Origin: Mycolicibacterium neworleansense
GTDB taxonomy: Bacteria > Actinomycetota > Actinomycetes > Mycobacteriales > Mycobacteriaceae
Assembly (NCBI RefSeq): GCF_001245615.1
Contig: NZ_CWKH01000001.1
Coordinates: forward strand, 2,790,001 to 2,854,000
Direction: 5' to 3'
DNA: 64,000 bases
Shown here: piece by piece, positions 7,971 to 17,363 of the stretch
Layout: every line of letters begins with the position of its first letter
Position numbering within the stretch: the first letter of the stretch is position 1
Made by a program: the position numbers and the translations under genes
Notes under the pieces: generated by a model
Database searches by the model: none
Told to the model about the DNA's origin: nothing
What the model saw: only the letters and a program-made list of their open reading frames with translations

Positions 7971-10643
7971 ATGAGCCCTGCGCTGACCGTTCGTTACGAC
8001 GGGTCGACCCGTACCTTTGCCCCGGGCAACGATGTCGTCATCGGCCGAGACCTCCGTGCCGACGTCCGCATCGCCCACCCGCTGATCTCGCGTGCCCACC
8101 TGGTGCTGCGCTTCGACCAAGGCCGATGGGTCGCGATCGACAACGGCAGCCTCAACGGCATGTACGCCAACGGCCGCCGGGTGCCCTCGGTCGACATCCA
8201 CGACGGCCAGGTCGTCAACATCGGCAACCCGGACGGGCCCCAGGTGACCTTCGAGGTCGGCCGCCACCAGGGCTCCGTCGGCCGGACACCGACAGCGGCC
8301 GTGCCGATCGCGAACCGTCCCAGCGGTGCGTGGCCCACTCAGGCCGCGGCCCCCGGACGCCAGCAATACGGCCAGCCGCCCGCGGCCCAGCGACCCGGTT
8401 ACTCGTCCGGCCCGCAGCCGCGCTACCCGACGACACCCACCGGATATCCGAGCGGCCCGCAGAGTGGCGGCTATCCGAGCGGACCACAAACCGGTTATCC
8501 CGGCGGCCCGCAGAGCGGCGGCTACCCGAGCGGACCGCAGGCGTATCAGTCCCAGCCGGTCCGCAGCGCACCCAACCCGGCCCAGGCTCCGACCACGATG
8601 CGGCCCGCGGCCACGCCTGACCGCGGCAGCAGCGAGGCCGGCGGCAACATCGCCACCAGCATGATGAAGATCCTGCGGCCGGGGCGCACCGCCGCGGCGC
8701 CGGCAGGTGCGGTGAAGATCGGCCGCAACACCGACAACGACATCGTGATCCCCGACGTGCTGGCCTCGCGGCATCACGCCACGCTGATCCCCCTGCCCGG
8801 TGGCACCGAGATCCGCGACGAGCGCAGCATCAACGGCACCTTCGTCAACGGCGCACGAGTGGACTCGGCGGTGCTGCACGACGGTGACGTGATCACCATC
8901 GGCAATGTCGACCTGGTGTTCACCGGCGGCACTTTGGTGCGCCGCAGCGAGACCGAGGCCGACACCCGCACCGGTGGCCTCGAGGTGCGCGGCCTGACGT
9001 GGACCATCGAGGGCAACAAGACACTCCTCGACAACATCTCCGTCGACGCCCGGCCCGGCACACTCACCGCGGTGATCGGCCCGTCCGGTGCCGGTAAGTC
9101 GACGTTCGCCAAACAGGTCGCCGGCTACACACATCCGACCAGCGGCACCATCACCTTCGAGGGCCACGACGTCCACGCCGAATACGCCTCGCTGCGCTCC
9201 CGGATCGGCATGGTTCCCCAGGACGACGTGGTGCACGGTCAGCTCACCGTCAGGCAGGCGCTGATGTATGCCGCCGAGCTGCGGCTGCCTCCGGACACCA
9301 CCAAGGAAGACCGCGAACAGGTCGTCATGCAGGTGCTCGAGGAACTCGAGATGACCAAGCACCTTGACACCCGCGTCGACAAGCTGTCCGGCGGACAGCG
9401 CAAGCGCGCCTCGGTCGCCCTGGAGCTGCTGACCGGCCCGTCACTGCTGATCCTCGACGAGCCCACCTCCGGCCTGGACCCCGCCCTCGACCGCCAGGTG
9501 ATGACGATGCTGCGCCAGTTGGCCGATGCCGGCCGCGTGGTGCTGGTGGTCACGCACTCACTGACCTACCTCGACGTGTGCGACCAGGTGCTGCTGCTCG
9601 CGCCTGGCGGCAAGACCGCCTTCTGCGGCCCGCCCGACCAGATCGGCCCGGAACTCGGCACCACCAACTGGGCCGACATCTTCAGCACCGTCGCCGGCGA
9701 TCCGGCCGAGGCCAACCGCAAGTATCTGGCTCGCACCGGTCCGGCCCCGGCGGCCGCGGCGTCGTCGGCACAGCCCGGCGACCTCGGCGAGCCGGCCAAG
9801 ACCAGCCTGTTCCGCCAGCTGTCCACGATCGCCCGCCGACAGGTCCGGCTGATCGTGTCCGACCGCGGCTACACCGCGTTCCTGCTCATGCTGCCGTTCA
9901 TCATGGGCGTGCTGTCACTGTCGGTGCCCGGTGATGTCGGGTTCGGCCTGCCGGTGCCGGCCGTCCAAGGCGGCGAGGCGCCCAACGAACCGGGCCAGAT
10001 TTTGGTGATGCTCAACGTCGGCGCGATCTTCATGGGCACCGCGCTGACCATCCGGGCGCTGATCGGCGAGCAGGCCATCTTCCGTCGCGAGCAGGCGGTC
10101 GGCCTGTCGACGACGGCCTATCTGCTCGCCAAGATCGCGGTGTTCGCCGTGTTCGCGGTGCTGCAATCCGCCATCGTCACGGTGATCACGATTCTCGGAA
10201 AGGGCTGGGGCCCGGGCTCTGTCGACAGCGGGGCCTTCATCGGCGGCCGCAACCTGGAGTTGTTCATCGACATCTCCATGACGTGTGTGGCCTCGGCGAT
10301 GGTGGGCCTGGCGCTGTCGGCACTGGCCCGCTCGGCCGAACAGATCATGCCCCTGCTGGTGGTCACCGTGATGAGCCAGCTGGTGTTCTCCGGCGGCATG
10401 ATCCCGGTGACCGACCGCGTGGTGCTCGATCAGTTGTCGTGGATCACCCCGGCTCGCTGGGGCTTCGCCGCGTCGGCATCGACCATCGATCTGACCCGCC
10501 TGGTGCCGCCGCCGCTGCTGCCCGCCGATTCACACTGGAAGCACACCCCGACCGTGTGGCTGATCAACATCGGCATCCTGCTGCTGCTCTGCATCGTCTA
10601 CACCGGATTTGTTCGCTGGCGGATCCGGCTCAAGGCCGGCTGA
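7971..10643 (+). CDS. ABC exporter with two N-terminal FHA domains, Rv1747-type
   Basis: An 890-residue half-transporter. An FHA domain (VVIGRDLRADVRIAHPLISRAH) is followed by a Pro/Gly/Gln linker of GYPSGPQ-like repeats, a second FHA domain (VKIGRNTDNDIVIPDVLASRHH), then an ABC-G-type nucleotide-binding domain with Walker A GPSGAGKST, signature LSGGQRKR and Walker B LLILDEPTSGLDPA, and about six C-terminal membrane helices. M. tuberculosis Rv1747 has the same architecture, exports a lipid component and is controlled by PknF phosphorylation of threonines in the linker, which the FHA domains bind. Here the linker keeps candidate Thr-Pro sites. ATG 7971 is chosen over TTG 7962. Confidence 0.93.
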   Translation: MSPALTVRYDGSTRTFAPGNDVVIGRDLRADVRIAHPLISRAHLVLRFDQGRWVAIDNGSLNGMYANGRRVPSVDIHDGQVVNIGNPDGPQVTFEVGRHQGSVGRTPTAAVPIANRPSGAWPTQAAAPGRQQYGQPPAAQRPGYSSGPQPRYPTTPTGYPSGPQSGGYPSGPQTGYPGGPQSGGYPSGPQAYQSQPVRSAPNPAQAPTTMRPAATPDRGSSEAGGNIATSMMKILRPGRTAAAPAGAVKIGRNTDNDIVIPDVLASRHHATLIPLPGGTEIRDERSINGTFVNGARVDSAVLHDGDVITIGNVDLVFTGGTLVRRSETEADTRTGGLEVRGLTWTIEGNKTLLDNISVDARPGTLTAVIGPSGAGKSTFAKQVAGYTHPTSGTITFEGHDVHAEYASLRSRIGMVPQDDVVHGQLTVRQALMYAAELRLPPDTTKEDREQVVMQVLEELEMTKHLDTRVDKLSGGQRKRASVALELLTGPSLLILDEPTSGLDPALDRQVMTMLRQLADAGRVVLVVTHSLTYLDVCDQVLLLAPGGKTAFCGPPDQIGPELGTTNWADIFSTVAGDPAEANRKYLARTGPAPAAAASSAQPGDLGEPAKTSLFRQLSTIARRQVRLIVSDRGYTAFLLMLPFIMGVLSLSVPGDVGFGLPVPAVQGGEAPNEPGQILVMLNVGAIFMGTALTIRALIGEQAIFRREQAVGLSTTAYLLAKIAVFAVFAVLQSAIVTVITILGKGWGPGSVDSGAFIGGRNLELFIDISMTCVASAMVGLALSALARSAEQIMPLLVVTVMSQLVFSGGMIPVTDRVVLDQLSWITPARWGFAASASTIDLTRLVPPPLLPADSHWKHTPTVWLINIGILLLLCIVYTGFVRWRIRLKAG
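8441..8548 (+). repeat. In-gene tandem repeat encoding GYPSGPQ-type units
   Basis: Four imperfect copies of a unit encoding GYPSGPQ with short inserts lie in the linker between the two FHA domains of the exporter. The DNA copies are close enough (CGGCTA[TC]CCGAGCGGACC) to vary by slippage or recombination. Confidence 0.7.
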
Positions 10644-10650
10644 GTCCTCC

Positions 10651-10704
10651 CTTTGTCACGCCAGAGTGTCGCTCGGGACCCGGCGTCACTCTGGCGTGAC
10701 AAAG
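10651..10704. terminator. Bidirectional terminator / long inverted repeat
   Basis: Perfect 18-bp arms, CTTTGTCACGCCAGAGTG (10651-10668) and its complement (10687-10704), flank an 18-nt loop between the convergent exporter and mfpA genes. There is no U-tract, but mycobacterial terminators often lack one. The sequence may also be a dispersed genomic repeat. Confidence 0.65.
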
Positions 10705-10724
10705 GTGCGTGACAGCAGTGACCG

Positions 10725-11288
10725 CTACCCGCCGTGGACATCGAGGCCGTGGGCGGCCGCGTAAGCCAGCGCCTGGGCGATGTCGATCTTGGCCCCGCGC
10801 AGCTTTGCGGTGGTCCAGAAGGTGGGGTCGACGCGGGCGCCCCGCAGATCGGCCTCGTCGAGCTTGGCGTCCTGAACCCGGGCGCCGGTCAGGTCGGCCT
10901 GGCGTAGCACCGCCTTGCGCAGGTCCACCCCGACCAGACTGGCCTCCCGTAGCCGGCAGTCCGAGAGGTCGACGCTGCGCAGATCGCAGCCGCCGAGCAC
11001 GGCCAGGGTGAGATCCGACTCCACGATTTTGATCGGGCGCAACCGGCACTCGGTGAACACCGAACCCAGCAGGCTGCAGTTGGTGAACGCGCTGTGCCAG
11101 AGCGTGGCGCGACGGAACGTGCAGTTACGGAACGCCGAGCCGAAATGCTGCGACTCGGACATGTCCACACCGCTGAAATCACACTCGGTGAACACCACGC
11201 GCTCGGTGCGCAACCGGCTCAGGTCTTCGTCGCGGAAATCGTGGCCCGTGAATTCCCTGTCCGCCCAGGCGGTTTCGTCAGCTACCAC
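10725..11288 (-). CDS. mfpA: Pentapeptide-repeat DNA mimic MfpA, fluoroquinolone protection
   Basis: A 187-residue right-handed quadrilateral beta-helix protein that mimics B-form DNA, binds DNA gyrase and lowers fluoroquinolone susceptibility. Nearly the whole chain fits the A(D/N)LXX pentapeptide pattern, for example FTECDFSGVDMSE, FRNCTFRRATLW and VDLSDCRLREASLVGVDLRK, ending in an amphipathic helix IAQALAYAAAHGL that forms the dimer interface in M. tuberculosis MfpA. Start is GTG. It is the last gene of the mfp conservon, 3 bp after the GTPase stop; MfpB-type GTPases are reported to modulate MfpA. Confidence 0.95.
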   Translation of the reverse strand: MVADETAWADREFTGHDFRDEDLSRLRTERVVFTECDFSGVDMSESQHFGSAFRNCTFRRATLWHSAFTNCSLLGSVFTECRLRPIKIVESDLTLAVLGGCDLRSVDLSDCRLREASLVGVDLRKAVLRQADLTGARVQDAKLDEADLRGARVDPTFWTTAKLRGAKIDIAQALAYAAAHGLDVHGG

Positions 11289-11291
11289 GCC

Positions 11292-11903
11292 TCAGCCAGG
11301 CAACGCGGAAAGCGTGCTCAGCGAGTACTCGGTGACCGCGATCAGCGCGGCCTTGGCCGAGTTGCGGTCGCGGGCGTCCACCGCCACCACCGGGATGTGC
11401 TCCGGCAGTGCCAGGGCTTTGCGCACCGCCTGGGTGGGATGCTTTGGCGCGTCGTCGAACTCGTTCACCGCGACGATGAACGGCAACTTGCGGGCCTCGA
11501 AGAAGTCGACAGCGGCGAAGCTGTCCTGCAGCCGGCGCACGTCGACCAGGATGATGGCACCGATAGCGCCGCGCACCAGGTCGTCCCACATGAACCAGAA
11601 ACGGCGCTGCCCGGGCGTGCCGAACAGGTACAGCACCAGATCCTCGTCCAGCGTGATCCGGCCGAAGTCCATCGCTACCGTGGTGGTGCGCTTGTCCGGG
11701 GTGCCGTCCAGGGCGTCGACGCCCTCAGACACGTTGGTGACCAACGCTTCTGTGCGCAGCGGCATGATCTCGGAGACCGCGCCGACGAATGTCGTCTTCC
11801 CTGCCCCGAACCCGCCAGAAATGACGATCTTCGTCGAGGCGGCCCCACGTCGGGGAGCGCCACCGGCGGAGGCCGAGCGGGGTTCAGAGTGCTCGTAGGC
11901 CAC
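11292..11903 (-). CDS. mfpB: Small Ras-like GTPase of the mfp conservon (MfpB/CvnD)
   Basis: About 203 residues with a P-loop GGFGAGKTT, switch-region threonines in DKRTTTVAMDFG, a G3-like LFGTPGQ and a specificity motif VAVNEFD, as in conservon GTPases. Family knowledge links the GTP-bound form to MfpA-gyrase interaction and to the roadblock/histidine-kinase partners. GTG 11903 (reading MAYEHSEP) is chosen, overlapping the end of the DUF742 gene by about 20 bp; an upstream ATG at 11918 is possible. Confidence 0.9.
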   Translation of the reverse strand: MAYEHSEPRSASAGGAPRRGAASTKIVISGGFGAGKTTFVGAVSEIMPLRTEALVTNVSEGVDALDGTPDKRTTTVAMDFGRITLDEDLVLYLFGTPGQRRFWFMWDDLVRGAIGAIILVDVRRLQDSFAAVDFFEARKLPFIVAVNEFDDAPKHPTQAVRKALALPEHIPVVAVDARDRNSAKAALIAVTEYSLSTLSALPG

Positions 11904-12255
11904 GCAGGGTCCTTCCAATCAATTCGCGGCGTTCGTCGAAGCTAGCCGAATCATCAAGGGTGGTTTCCACCCGGAGATAACCCTGCGTCACCAAGTCCCC
12001 GATCAGCACGCGCGCCACGCCGAGCGGGAGAGATAAATGTGCGGCAATCTCGGCAACCGAAGGACTGCCGGTGCACAACTCTACGATCTGTGCGCGCACA
12101 TCGTGCCCTGTCCAACGCGGTTCGCGCGTCGTGTCGGTTTTTTGCACCGGCGCTTCCAGCGGAAGATGCACGCGCGAATCGGTGCGGCCGGCCGTCAGCG
12201 TGTACGGCCGCACCAAACTCGGTCGATCGGTGGGTTCTGGTTCGTCCACAGGCAC
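11884..12255 (-). CDS. DUF742 protein of the conservon (CvnC)
   Basis: A 123-residue cytosolic protein with the typical DUF742 core: SLVRPYTLTAGRT near the N-terminus, then a winged-helix-like segment SPSVAEIAAHLSLPLGVARVLIGDLVTQGYL. Conservon DUF742 proteins are assumed to act with the roadblock protein and GTPase in a signalling complex; biochemical function is unclear. It lies 30 bp after the roadblock gene and overlaps mfpB. Confidence 0.9.
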   Translation of the reverse strand: MPVDEPEPTDRPSLVRPYTLTAGRTDSRVHLPLEAPVQKTDTTREPRWTGHDVRAQIVELCTGSPSVAEIAAHLSLPLGVARVLIGDLVTQGYLRVETTLDDSASFDERRELIGRTLRGLRAL

Positions 12256-12285
12256 CTCGCGAAGGGCAGGAAGGGGTCAGGGGAC

Positions 12286-12693
12286 TCAGGACGGTTGCGG
12301 CGTACGACGCGACGACTGCACCACCGCGCCGACCCGCTCGACCAGGATGGCCATCTCGTAGCCGACCTGGCCGATGTCACACGACGGGGCGGTCAGGGTG
12401 GCCAGGTTGGAGCCGTCACCCACGCGCATCAGCAGCAGGTAACCGTTCTCCATCTCGACCACCGACTGCATCACGTGGCCGCCGTTGAACAACTGCGATG
12501 CCCCGGTGGCCAGGCTGGCCAATCCGGAAGAGACCGCGGCGAGCTGATCGGCCCGCTCGACCGGCATGTGTTCGCTGGCTGCCATGAGTAGTCCATCGGC
12601 CGAAACCAGCACCGCATGGGACACCCCGGAAACCTCGCGGGCGAACTTGGACACGAGCCAGTCCAGGGAGTCGCGCTGCGTCGGGCGGGTCAT
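12286..12693 (-). CDS. Roadblock/LC7 domain protein of the conservon (CvnB)
   Basis: A 135-residue Roadblock/LC7 protein, the predicted regulator or activator of the adjacent small GTPase. Visible features are [29 protein letters not shown] and the central [22 protein letters not shown] followed by the beta strands [17 protein letters not shown]. Its ATG overlaps the histidine-kinase stop (ATGA), giving translational coupling. Confidence 0.93.
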   Translation of the reverse strand: MTRPTQRDSLDWLVSKFAREVSGVSHAVLVSADGLLMAASEHMPVERADQLAAVSSGLASLATGASQLFNGGHVMQSVVEMENGYLLLMRVGDGSNLATLTAPSCDIGQVGYEMAILVERVGAVVQSSRRTPQPS

Positions 12694-15662
12694 TCGTTAT
12701 CGGTTCCTCTGGTCTCACGGGCATGCGATCGTCCGGCGTGCACGCCTCCGAAAAGGTTGCTGGTGCTCGTACGGACAGCCTCGGGGTCGCGCGGCTTGAA
12801 GGCCGCGAACATGCCGCTGTCAGGTTCGTCTGCCGATGCTACCGTCTCGAAGCCGTCGTCGTTACGGTGTACTCCACCGTTGCGGTGACGGCCGTTGGAC
12901 TCAGGGGCGGTCGCCCCGACCGCAGCGGCCACACCGCCCGGCACCAGACGGGCGCCCGGCGTACGCATTGGCAGGCCTTCCTCGGTGTGCTGCTCGACGG
13001 GCGCATCCTGCGCCGCGGCGGCCACCGACCAGCCCTTCTCCCAGACCGTCTTCCAGTCCAGGTCGGCACTGCGTACGTGGGTCGTCGGATCGATCTCGAA
13101 TTCCGAGACCATCGACTGATAGATGGAGTCGCCCTCGGGATCGGAGCTGTCAGCCTGGACCGCGGCGGCTTCGACCGAGTCATCGTCGGGTTGATGCGTC
13201 GCGCCGTTGAGATCCGCCGCGCCATTGAGGCCGCTGTGACCGTTGAGGTCACCAGCCCCGTTCAAGGCACTGTGACCGTTCAGGCCGTTGACGCCATTGA
13301 TGCCGTTGGTGGCGGCCTGACCGCGCGATGCGAAGAACGACGAGGTGTTGGTGGGTGAACGGCCCGCCTCGACGTCGTCGACGTCCTCTTCATCGGCCGC
13401 CGCGTCCGCCGCGCCCTTGGCTTCGCCCTTGGCCAGCGCCGCGCTTTCTTCGGTATGCACCGGCCACTGCTGTGGCCACTCCCCAACCGGCTCGTCCGCG
13501 GGCTCCTCGACCGGCGCCTCGGCTTCCGGTTCCGGCTCGGGCGCGAGCGTGCCGGGCAGCTCCGAGATCCCGCTGGCACCGGGACTGCGCTGAGGCAGCA
13601 GGTCGAACGGCACCTCCGCGCCGTTGAGGTGCGGCTCGGCCGGGCCGGCCCCGAAACCCGACGCGTCGGCAGGATCGGCGTCCAGCGACAGCGCCGTCGA
13701 GATCCCGGCATGGGCGTCGACGGGCCTCCCGTACGGAAGCTCATCGACCTGGTCGCCACCGTCGCGGGCCAGAAGCGTGGCCGGGATGTACACGCCGGCC
13801 GTGGTGCCCGAGCTCGGTTCTTCGGCCACGGTGCTGCGCAGCCGCACCACCAGGCCGTGCTGGGTGGCCAGTCGCCCGACCACGAACAGACCCATGTGAC
13901 GCGCCGTGTACGGGTTGACCTCACCGCCGGACTGCAGGCGGGTGTTGGCGACCCGCAGGTCAGCCTCGGTCATGCCCAGGCCGACGTCGCTCACCTCGAT
14001 CACCAGCGCACCCTTGGCCGCATGCACGGCCGATACCCGCACCTGCGAGATCGGCGGCGAGTAACGCAACGCGTTGTCGAGCAGCTCGGCCAGCAGGTGG
14101 ATCAGGTCGCCGGCTGCCGAACCCGTGATCTCGACATCGGCCACCGACGCGGTGACAACGCGGGTGTAGTCCTCCACTTCCGAGGCCGCGGCATTGATCA
14201 CCGTCGCCAGCGGCACCGGACGGCTGTGCTCACGCGCCAGCTTGGAACCGGACAGCACCAGCAGGTTCGCGCCGTTCCGGCGCATGCGGGCGGCCAGGTG
14301 GTCGAGCCGGAACAGGCTCTCCAGGCGTTCCGGGTCGTCCTCGTTGCGCTCCAGCTGGTCGATGAGCGACAGCTGCTGGTCGACGAGCGATCGGCTGCGC
14401 CGCGACAACGTCTCGAACATGTCCGAAACCTGCAACTGCAGCTGTGCCTGTTCGCCGGCGAGGAACACCGCCTGCTCGTGCAACTCGTCGACGGCATGGG
14501 CCACCTGCCCGACCTCTTCGGTGGTCTGCACCGGAATCGGGGTCACCGGCACCAATTCGCCGCCGGCGCGGACCCGTTCGATCTCCTTGGCCAGGTCCTG
14601 GTGGGCCACCTTGAGCGCGCTGTCGCGCAGCGTCCGCAGCGGGCGCACCAGCGAGCGGGCCACCAACAACACGATGACCAGGGCGCTGATGATCGCGGTC
14701 GCCACGAGGATGGCGTCGCGGAACGCGTCGTTGCGGGCGTCATTGGCCTGGGCCTCCACCGCAGCCGGAATGGCTTTGGTGGTGCTGTCGATGATCTGGC
14801 CGGCAATGTTGTTCGTCGCGTCCAGCGAGGCCAGCATCTCCGGGTTACCGACCAGCGGGATGCCCGGGTTCGACATCATCGCCATGCGTTTGACCATCTC
14901 GGCGCGCAGTGTGGCCGCCTCCTCGGAGCCACCTCCGAGCACCTTCGTCAGCGCGGCCACCGTGGACGGCTCGGTACCGGCCATCGTGATCATCGAGGTG
15001 CGCAGCAGCGGCTCCGGCTGGTCCCCGCCCCGGTTGACGAGCATCCGCTGAATCGCCATCTGGCCACGGGCACCGATCGCGCGGGCCAGCGCCTCAACCT
15101 GAGCCTGGACCGACTGCTGGTTGCTGTGCACCGAGCCGGTGATCGCGGCTTCGCCGGTCAGCAGCAGCGGACCGTAATCGAGGATGCGCTGACGCAGGTC
15201 GATCGAATCGGTCATCACCGCATCGACCAGCTGCTGGCCCTTGCCGAGAAGACCGGCCACGGCCTGATCGACATCCTCGGGCAGATCGGTGGCCTCGACC
15301 CGTTGCTGCAAGTCGGCTTTGCGGTCCTCGAACGTCGACATCGCCGACTGCCCGTCGCCGCCTTCGGTCGCCGCGATCAGCACGCCTTCCATGGCGGCCA
15401 TGTAGTCGTCGATATAGGGGATCATCTCGGCACGGTCGGCCGCCAACCGCAGATCGCCGGCGGCGCTGGCACTGGCATAGATGCGCAAGCCACCGAACGT
15501 CGCCGCCAGGATCAACGGCACGACGACGATCGCGAGGACTTTCCTGGTGACCGGCCAGTTGGCCGGGGACCAGCGCGAGGGGCGCTTGGCCGGAGCCGAT
15601 GGTGCTGGGGAGAATTCGACGAGGGTGCCGTCAGCCTGTTTCAGCTGCGTAAAGGCAGTCAT
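12690..15662 (-). CDS. Large nitrate/sensor-type histidine kinase-like protein of the conservon (CvnA)
   Basis: A 990-residue membrane sensor, first gene of the mfp operon. Order: cytosolic N-terminus, TM1 ([20 protein letters not shown]), a long helical extracytoplasmic NIT-type sensor region to about residue 310, TM2 ([19 protein letters not shown]), HAMP, a coiled coil, then an HATPase_c domain with the N-box [14 protein letters not shown] and a G-box DVGLGMTE. No clear phospho-accepting H-box is obvious, as in other conservon kinases. The C-terminal 350 residues are low complexity, Pro/Glu-rich with an Asn-Gly-rich repeat near 13201-13316. Start at ATG 15662. Confidence 0.9.
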   Translation of the reverse strand: MTAFTQLKQADGTLVEFSPAPSAPAKRPSRWSPANWPVTRKVLAIVVVPLILAATFGGLRIYASASAAGDLRLAADRAEMIPYIDDYMAAMEGVLIAATEGGDGQSAMSTFEDRKADLQQRVEATDLPEDVDQAVAGLLGKGQQLVDAVMTDSIDLRQRILDYGPLLLTGEAAITGSVHSNQQSVQAQVEALARAIGARGQMAIQRMLVNRGGDQPEPLLRTSMITMAGTEPSTVAALTKVLGGGSEEAATLRAEMVKRMAMMSNPGIPLVGNPEMLASLDATNNIAGQIIDSTTKAIPAAVEAQANDARNDAFRDAILVATAIISALVIVLLVARSLVRPLRTLRDSALKVAHQDLAKEIERVRAGGELVPVTPIPVQTTEEVGQVAHAVDELHEQAVFLAGEQAQLQLQVSDMFETLSRRSRSLVDQQLSLIDQLERNEDDPERLESLFRLDHLAARMRRNGANLLVLSGSKLAREHSRPVPLATVINAAASEVEDYTRVVTASVADVEITGSAAGDLIHLLAELLDNALRYSPPISQVRVSAVHAAKGALVIEVSDVGLGMTEADLRVANTRLQSGGEVNPYTARHMGLFVVGRLATQHGLVVRLRSTVAEEPSSGTTAGVYIPATLLARDGGDQVDELPYGRPVDAHAGISTALSLDADPADASGFGAGPAEPHLNGAEVPFDLLPQRSPGASGISELPGTLAPEPEPEAEAPVEEPADEPVGEWPQQWPVHTEESAALAKGEAKGAADAAADEEDVDDVEAGRSPTNTSSFFASRGQAATNGINGVNGLNGHSALNGAGDLNGHSGLNGAADLNGATHQPDDDSVEAAAVQADSSDPEGDSIYQSMVSEFEIDPTTHVRSADLDWKTVWEKGWSVAAAAQDAPVEQHTEEGLPMRTPGARLVPGGVAAAVGATAPESNGRHRNGGVHRNDDGFETVASADEPDSGMFAAFKPRDPEAVRTSTSNLFGGVHAGRSHARETRGTDNE

Positions 15663-15993
15663 CGGCGCCCAACCGCACTACCGGCTGCGTGGCCGCAATT
15701 CACTCGTGGGGCGTGATTCATAAGACTTCCTGCTGTTTCCGCCCACGCGGGGGCGAGCGTCAAACGCCTTGGCAATTGCACGAGTATGACAGTCTCCCGC
15801 GAGCGTTTCCACAATTCTTACTGAACAGACAGAGTTCGTGACCGAGCTGTAGCGCAGTTGTGTGGTAGTCGAGCAAACAGCGCGGTACTTGCCGAATCCC
15901 GTGTCGATTTCCACTTCCTATTCCGGCGTCGATTCACACCCCCATTTGCCTCCCGATTAGCTCACGGTGCGGTGTTCGTACGATCATCGTCGG
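15663..15993. other. 331-bp intergenic region, divergent promoters expected
   Basis: This separates the conservon kinase (leftward) from spoU/trmL (rightward) and must hold both promoters. A TACGAT (15979-15984) 10 bp before the spoU ATG is a possible -10 without a well-spaced -35. I see no strong inverted repeat, RNA gene or convincing ORF here; a 78-codon leftward frame shows no gene-like features. Confidence 0.5.
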
Positions 15994-16458
15994 ATGTTCC
16001 GGGTGTTGTTCTTTTCCCCCCGCATCGCACCCAACACCGGCAATGCGATCAGGATGGTGGCAGGCACCGGGTGCGAGCTGCACCTGGTCGAACCGTTGGG
16101 CTTCGATCTGTCCGAACCCAAGCTGCGCCGAGCCGGCCTGGACTACCACGACCTGGCATCGGTGACGGTGCACGCCGACCTGGCGGCTGCGTGGCGCGCG
16201 CTGATGCCGGCCCGGGTTTACGCATTCACAGCGCACGCGACGACCTCGTTCACCGACATCTCCTATCAGCCGGGAGATGTGCTGATGTTCGGCCCGGAAC
16301 CCACCGGACTGGATGCCCAAACTCTGGCCGATCCCAATATCACCGCACAGGTACGTATTCCGATGCTCGAGGGCAGGCGGTCATTGAATCTGTCGAATGC
16401 CGCGGCCGTCGCCGCCTATGAGGCATGGCGCCAACACGGGTTCGCCGGCGGCGTCTAG
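15994..16458 (+). CDS. trmL: SpoU/TrmL-type tRNA 2'-O-methyltransferase
   Basis: A 154-residue SPOUT-class methyltransferase, predicted to methylate the 2'-OH of the wobble nucleotide of tRNA-Leu. The trefoil-knot SAM site is seen as LMFGPEPTGL and IPMLEGRRSLNLSNAAAV, with the N-terminal SPRIAPNTGNAIR and HLVEPLGFDLSEPKLRRAGLDY. The sequence is nearly colinear with M. tuberculosis Rv3366. Start MFRVLFFSPR at 15994 is chosen over an upstream in-frame ATG because it matches the family N-terminus. Confidence 0.95.
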   Translation: MFRVLFFSPRIAPNTGNAIRMVAGTGCELHLVEPLGFDLSEPKLRRAGLDYHDLASVTVHADLAAAWRALMPARVYAFTAHATTSFTDISYQPGDVLMFGPEPTGLDAQTLADPNITAQVRIPMLEGRRSLNLSNAAAVAAYEAWRQHGFAGGV

Positions 16459-16539
16459 TTACGCCACGGGCGTTGGCCGCCAAGCGACCCACGCCCGAAT
16501 CTCACAGAGAGTTCATACACCGGCTTCACAAAAGCACCG

Positions 16540-16556
16540 GGGGCATCGCTTGCCCC
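16540..16556. terminator. Weak hairpin between convergent trmL and nitroreductase
   Basis: GGGGCA and TGCCCC form a 6-bp GC-rich stem with a 5-nt loop in the 100-bp gap between two convergent genes. It is the only stem I see there; short and without a U-tract. Confidence 0.35.
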
Positions 16557-16560
16557 GCGG

Positions 16561-17214
16561 TCACCAACTGTCCCAGTGCGAGAACTGCTCGGCCGGAAGT
16601 CGCTTGGCCTTCTTGAAGTCGGTGCCCAAGGTGTAGGCGATCGGGAACAGGCCCGCCTGCGAGTACCGGTCGAAGGGAATGCCCAGCAGTTCGGCGGCCT
16701 GCTTCTCGCCGTCACCGAGCAGATGCAGCGTCGTCCAGGCCGAGCCCAGGCCGCGCGACCGCAGCGCCAGCATGAAGCTCCACACCGCGGGCAGCAGGGA
16801 TCCCCAGAAGGACGCACCGATACCGGCAGGCGCACCGTCGGGGCGGCCTTCGAGGCACGGGATCATCAGCACCGGCGCCTTCTCGAAGTTGTCCGTGAGG
16901 TACTTGGCGGAGCTCATCACGGCGTCCGCCTGCTGATCGCGGATGTCACCACGCTCGGGCTTGGGCAGATCCAGGTACGGGTAGGCGTTGGCCCGGTAGA
17001 TGTCGGCCAAGGCCTTCTTCTTTGCCGGGTCCTCGACGAAAACCCATTGCCAGCCTTGCGCATTCGAGCCGGTCGGCGCCTGTAGTGCCAGGTCGAGACA
17101 CTCCGTGATGACCTCGCGCGGCACCGGCTTTTCGAAGTCGAGGCGTTTGCGCACCGAGCGGGTGGTGGTGAGAAGCTCATCCACGGTCAGGTTCAGGGCT
17201 GGTTCGGCTGTCAT
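16561..17214 (-). CDS. Nitroreductase-family FMN oxidoreductase
   Basis: A 217-residue FMN-dependent NAD(P)H oxidoreductase of the nitroreductase fold. FMN-binding residues are visible in RSVRKRLDFEKPVPREVI and LQAPTGSNAQGWQW, and the C-terminal half has LALRSRGLGSAWTTLHLLG and GLFPIAYTLGTDFKKAKR. It corresponds in order and sequence to M. tuberculosis Rv3368c. Physiological substrate unknown. It marks the last backbone gene before the accessory region. Confidence 0.9.
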   Translation of the reverse strand: MTAEPALNLTVDELLTTTRSVRKRLDFEKPVPREVITECLDLALQAPTGSNAQGWQWVFVEDPAKKKALADIYRANAYPYLDLPKPERGDIRDQQADAVMSSAKYLTDNFEKAPVLMIPCLEGRPDGAPAGIGASFWGSLLPAVWSFMLALRSRGLGSAWTTLHLLGDGEKQAAELLGIPFDRYSQAGLFPIAYTLGTDFKKAKRLPAEQFSHWDSW

Positions 17215-17249
17215 GCCGCGAGACTACAACCGCTTCGCCCCAAATCAGA

Positions 17250-17280
17250 GAAGCTCCCCAGCAGTTTGCTGGGGAGCTTC
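17250..17280. terminator. Strong hairpin, 14-bp stem
   Basis: GAAGCTCCCCAGCA (17250-17263), loop GTT and the perfect complement (17267-17280). It lies between the start of the nitroreductase gene and the end of the HTH gene to its right, so it most likely terminates leftward transcription from the latter and insulates nitroreductase. Confidence 0.7.
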
Positions 17281-17327
17281 CAATCATCGTGTGCCGCATT
17301 ACAACTCAGCTAACCGATGAAGGTTGC

Positions 17328-17354
17328 GCACCGTCGCCGAATCGGCGACGGTGC
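17328..17354. terminator. Second hairpin, near-perfect 27-nt palindrome
   Basis: GCACCGTCGCCGA (17328-17340), one unpaired A, then the exact complement (17342-17354), immediately downstream of the stop codon of the leftward HTH gene at 17364. Acts in tandem with the hairpin at 17250-17280. Confidence 0.7.
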
Positions 17355-17363
17355 ACGGGTTTG

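Noticed and set aside
6698..8620. A 640-codon rightward frame across the PQQ-propeller gene into the FHA gene
   Set aside because: Composition is Arg/Pro/His-rich shadow coding; both overlapped genes are well supported.
13455..15716. A 753-codon open frame antisense to the conservon histidine kinase
   Set aside because: High GC gives long antisense frames; its translation is Arg/His/Gln-rich without domains, while the opposite strand encodes a clear HAMP/HATPase protein.
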